Shown here: one piece after another, positions 5,693 through 8,341 of the stretch | Position numbering within the stretch: position 1 is the stretch's first letter | Layout: every line of letters starts with the position of its first letter | NCBI GenBank assembly: GCA_031257815.1 | Contig: JAIRNX010000131.1 | Span: 1-8,341, forward strand | Direction: 5' to 3' | DNA: 8,341 bases | Source: Lactobacillales bacterium | GTDB lineage: Bacteria > Bacillota > Bacilli > Lactobacillales > Streptococcaceae | Program-made: the position numbers and the translations under genes | Notes under the pieces: generated by a model | Told to the model about the DNA's origin: nothing | The model's database searches: none | The model's input: the letters and a program-made list of their open reading frames with translations, nothing else

Positions 5693-5721
5693 TTTATAGC
5701 CATGTGTATAAAATATTTAAA
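5693..5721 (-). promoter_or_regulatory. Putative aroD promoter
   Basis: On the minus strand TTTAAA (5721-5716), a 17-bp spacer and TATAAA (5698-5693) precede the aroD SD. The start would fall near 5687, giving a leader of only about 10 nt that still contains AAAGGA. The boxes are moderate matches in AT-rich DNA. Confidence 0.35.
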
Positions 5722-5744
5722 TACCGACTTACAACTGCTATACT
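5716..5744 (+). promoter_or_regulatory. Putative clpE promoter with extended -10
   Basis: TGCTATACT (5736-5744) is an extended -10 element. TTTAAA (5716-5721), 17 bp upstream, matches four of six -35 bases and is the same palindromic hexamer that serves the opposing aroD promoter. The leader would be about 52 nt. No CtsR heptads (GGTCAAA or TTTGACC) are seen anywhere between aroD and clpE. Confidence 0.5.
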
Positions 5745-5802
5745 TCATTTAAACGTAGCAATTATTTTAAATGTACCTTTTTCAGAAAGGAAGTGCAAAT
5801 TT

Positions 5803-8088
5803 ATGCTTTGCCAAATTTGCGGCACAAGAGATGCAACTATTCATCTTTATTCAAAAGCAGGTGAAAGAGAAATACAGTTAGATTTTTGCCAGGGTTGTTA
5901 TCAAAAAGTAAAAGAACTGAAGATGAAATATGGCAAGAAAAAGCCATTAACATCAAATAAAAAAAATTTTGCCGATGGGAAATGGGATGAACTTCTTAAG
6001 ATGGCAAATAAATATTTAAGCGATATTAACGATGATGATTTACCTTTCCCGATGAAAGCGCTTTTTTCAGATGATTGGGATAACGATAGTCCTGTTAAAG
6101 TTGATAATTTTCATCGACGAAAATATATGATGACCAATGAATTTCTAAGAGAATTCGGTACTAATATCACAGAAATTGCTCGTGATGGGGAAATTGATCC
6201 TGTTGTTGGTCGAGATACAGAGATTAAGCGTGTGATTGAAATTTTAAACCGTCGCACAAAAAACAATCCTGTTTTAATTGGTGAACCTGGTGTTGGTAAG
6301 ACAGCAGTTATTGAAGGTTTGGCGCAAAAGATTGTCAATGATGATGTTCCCCAAAAATTACAAGGTAAAGAAATCATTCGTTTAGATGTTGCTTCTTTAA
6401 TCCAAGGAACAGGTATTCGTGGTCAATTTGAAGAACGAATCCAAAAATTAATCAAAGAAGTAACAAAAGACCAAGATGTTATTTTATTTATTGATGAAAT
6501 TCATGAAATTGTTGGGGCAGGATCAACCACTGATAGTAGTATGGATGCGGGGAATATTTTAAAACCTGCTTTAGCTCGTGGTGAGTTGCAACTTATTGGT
6601 GCCACTACGCTGAATGAATATCGCATTATTGAAAAAGATGCTGCTTTAGAAAGACGAATGCAGCCTGTGCAGGTAGACGAACCAAATGTTGAGGAGACCA
6701 TTGCTATCTTAAAAGGGTTGCAAAAACGTTACGAAGATTTTCATCATGTATCTTATACCGACAAAGCAATCGACTCCGCAGCAATTCTTTCTAATCGCTA
6801 TATCCAAGATCGTTTTTTGCCAGATAAAGCAATTGACTTGCTTGATGAAGTTGGCTCAAAGTTAAATTTAACTTTAAATTTTGTTGATCCTAAAGATATT
6901 GAGGAAAAATTAGAACAGGCTAAAACTCAAAAAGACCAAGCAACTGCAACAGAAGATTATGAAAAAGCCGCCTATTTTCGTGATCAAATAAGACAATTGC
7001 AAGAAATAAAAGATAAAAAAATAACTGATCAAAATACTCCAATCATTACCGAAAAAGAAATGGAAGCCCTTGTAGAAGAAAAAACAGGTATTCCTGTTGG
7101 AGAACTTAAAGAAAAAGAGCAGACTCAACTTGTCCATTTGGTTGAAGATTTGAAAAAAAATGTGAAAGGACAAAATGAAGCTGTTGAAAAAGTAGCTAAA
7201 GCTATTCGAAGAAGTCGAATTGGCTTAGGAAAACAAAATCATCCGATTGCTTCTTTTTTATTTATCGGTCCGACTGGTGTTGGTAAAACAGAGCTAGCTA
7301 AGCAATTAGCTTTTGAACTCTTTGGTTCAATAGATTCGATGATTCGTTTTGATATGAGCGAGTACATGGAAAAGCACAGCATCTCCAAACTTATCGGTGC
7401 ACCTCCTGGTTATGTAGGCTATGAAGAAGCAGGACAGCTAACAGAAAAAGTCCGTCGCAATCCTTATTCATTGATTTTATTGGATGAAATTGAAAAAGCT
7501 CATCCTGATATTATGCATACCTTTTTGCAAATTTTAGATGATGGACGCTTGAGTGATGCTCAAGGTCGAACCATAAGTTTCAAGGATGCCATTATTATTA
7601 TGACCAGCAATGCAGGATCTGATACAAATGAATCAAGCGTTGGTTTTGGGGCCACTCTTAGCGGAACAACAAAATCAATTTTAAATCAATTACACAATTA
7701 CTTTACTCCGGAGTTTCTGAATCGTTTTGATGGAATTATTGAGTTTAAACCATTAAGCAAGAAAACTTTACTTTCAATTGTTTCGCTAATGCTTGCTGAA
7801 GTAAACGAGCAACTTAATACGCAAAATATTAAAGTTGATATTTCAAAAGATGTTCAAGAAAAAATTGTTGAATTAGGATATAATCCTGATATGGGAGCAC
7901 GTCCGCTTCGACGCATTATTCAAGAAACGATTGAAGATAAGATAGCTGATTTTTATTTAAAACATCCAGAAGAAAAAGAGTTAACAGCAGCCATCGTTGA
8001 TGATGAAATAATTATCCAATCTAAAAACAAACAGCCATTAAATATTCCCACAGCTGCTGTTAAAGATAAACCGGAAGAGAAAAAATAA
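5803..8088 (+). CDS. clpE: ATP-dependent Clp protease ATPase subunit ClpE
   Basis: This Hsp100/AAA+ unfoldase disaggregates or feeds substrates to ClpP in the cytosol, mainly under heat and protein-folding stress. The 761-residue product has the ClpE layout. It starts with a four-Cys zinc finger (C3, C6, C29, C32) in place of the ClpC repeat domain. AAA-1 has Walker A GEPGVGKT (160-167), Walker B ILFIDE (227-232) and arginines at 284-285. A UVR-like coiled segment spans about 365-402. AAA-2 has Walker A GPTGVGKT (489-496), Walker B LILLDE (557-562), NRFD (640-643) and the sensor-2 motif GARPLRR (698-704). VGF at 613-615 fits the ClpP-docking tripeptide loop. The start at 5803 follows AAAGGAAG (5786-5793) and places the zinc finger at the very N-terminus; the frame is open upstream to 5704, but those 33 residues are not ClpE-like. 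A terminator follows. The family is usually under CtsR control, yet no operator is visible here. Confidence 0.97.
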   Translation: MLCQICGTRDATIHLYSKAGEREIQLDFCQGCYQKVKELKMKYGKKKPLTSNKKNFADGKWDELLKMANKYLSDINDDDLPFPMKALFSDDWDNDSPVKVDNFHRRKYMMTNEFLREFGTNITEIARDGEIDPVVGRDTEIKRVIEILNRRTKNNPVLIGEPGVGKTAVIEGLAQKIVNDDVPQKLQGKEIIRLDVASLIQGTGIRGQFEERIQKLIKEVTKDQDVILFIDEIHEIVGAGSTTDSSMDAGNILKPALARGELQLIGATTLNEYRIIEKDAALERRMQPVQVDEPNVEETIAILKGLQKRYEDFHHVSYTDKAIDSAAILSNRYIQDRFLPDKAIDLLDEVGSKLNLTLNFVDPKDIEEKLEQAKTQKDQATATEDYEKAAYFRDQIRQLQEIKDKKITDQNTPIITEKEMEALVEEKTGIPVGELKEKEQTQLVHLVEDLKKNVKGQNEAVEKVAKAIRRSRIGLGKQNHPIASFLFIGPTGVGKTELAKQLAFELFGSIDSMIRFDMSEYMEKHSISKLIGAPPGYVGYEEAGQLTEKVRRNPYSLILLDEIEKAHPDIMHTFLQILDDGRLSDAQGRTISFKDAIIIMTSNAGSDTNESSVGFGATLSGTTKSILNQLHNYFTPEFLNRFDGIIEFKPLSKKTLLSIVSLMLAEVNEQLNTQNIKVDISKDVQEKIVELGYNPDMGARPLRRIIQETIEDKIADFYLKHPEEKELTAAIVDDEIIIQSKNKQPLNIPTAAVKDKPEEKK

Positions 8089-8126
8089 AAGAAAAAAAGC
8101 TCTCAAAAAATGAAGAATAGTTCACC

Positions 8127-8170
8127 AAAAGTAAGGTTAGAAAAATTTTTAACCTTGCTTTTTGTGTTGT
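8127..8170 (+). terminator. Rho-independent terminator of clpE
   Basis: AAAAGTAAGGTTA (8127-8139) pairs with TAACCTTGCTTTT (8150-8162) over 13 bp with one G-U pair and a 10-nt AT loop. A T-rich tail follows. It lies 38 bp after the clpE stop. The A-run on the 5' side means it could also work on transcripts from the right. Confidence 0.85.
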
Positions 8171-8218
8171 TTCTTTGCTAATAACGAATGAAGTTGATAG
8201 AATGAATGTACGGACTTA

Positions 8219-8341
8219 AGAGCCTGTTAACGATCTCCATAATTGCGCCTTTTTTGGAAATTTTGTACCTTTTGTTGTCAAAAAGCCTCGAAATAGCACC
8301 ACTATTTCTACGTTTTTTTCCTAAAAATGCACAAAAATTTC
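8219..8341 (+). repeat. 162-bp palindromic element, forward copy cut by the window edge
   Basis: The left terminus AGAGCCTGTTAACGATCTC (8219-8237) is followed by the same blocks as the copy at 2436: TTTTTGG, CCTTT.GT.GTCAAAAAGCCTCG, the central hairpin, CGTTTTTTTCCTA and AAATGCACAAAAATTTC. The 123 bp present match the first 123 bp of a 162-bp copy. The central hairpin differs: GAAATAG-CACCA-CTATTTC, with changes on both sides of the stem that keep the pairing. It lies about 50 bp after the clpE terminator. Confidence 0.85.

Noticed and set aside
5704..5802. Upstream extension of clpE by 33 codons
   Set aside because: ATG 5803 has its own RBS and places the zinc finger at the N-terminus, as in ClpE proteins. 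The extension covers the promoter and resembles nothing in the family.
6111..6377. Minus-strand frames within clpE (also 6501-6701 and 6910-7173)
   Set aside because: They are antisense shadows of a well-supported AAA+ gene, without RBS or recognisable products.

Overview
The window is AT-rich, low-GC Firmicutes DNA with strong AGGAGG-type ribosome binding sites. It carries a ClpE-type chaperone, a ThiT-type thiamine S component under a TPP riboswitch, and a large AliA/OppA-type peptide-binding lipoprotein. It also holds a dispersed palindromic repeat that, from memory, resembles the EFAR miniature elements of Enterococcus faecalis. Together these point to Enterococcaceae. The low GC would suit Melissococcus or a low-GC Enterococcus, but that is inference and was not checked against any database.

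Layout: the 5' part of gnd (6-phosphogluconate dehydrogenase, minus strand) runs off the left edge. The next 757 bp hold no gene. They contain the gnd promoter and RBS, a repeat scar, a damaged mosaic repeat copy, the thiT promoter, and a TPP riboswitch whose expression platform sequesters the thiT RBS. thiT ends inside a repeat-end fragment. A 405-bp gap follows, with a doubtful 25-codon ORF, a second repeat scar abutting a complete 162-bp repeat, and a CodY-like box with a weak promoter. Then comes an orphan peptide-binding lipoprotein gene with a TTG start. Its stop codon touches a second complete 162-bp repeat, in the opposite orientation, which separates it from the convergent aroD (type I 3-dehydroquinate dehydratase). 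aroD and clpE diverge from a short shared promoter region. clpE ends at a clear rho-independent terminator, and a fifth repeat copy runs off the right edge.

The genes do not form one operon. They are five single-gene units: pentose phosphate pathway, thiamine uptake, peptide uptake, shikimate pathway and protein quality control. The repeats sit at their 3' ends or between them. The most distinctive material is non-coding. The repeat family supplies or touches two gene stop codons, shows compensatory base changes in its central hairpin, and probably acts as a terminator. The thiT leader can be read as a complete translational switch, with mutually exclusive helices identifiable by eye. No phage, CRISPR or defence system is visible, and I did not find a wholly new protein system.
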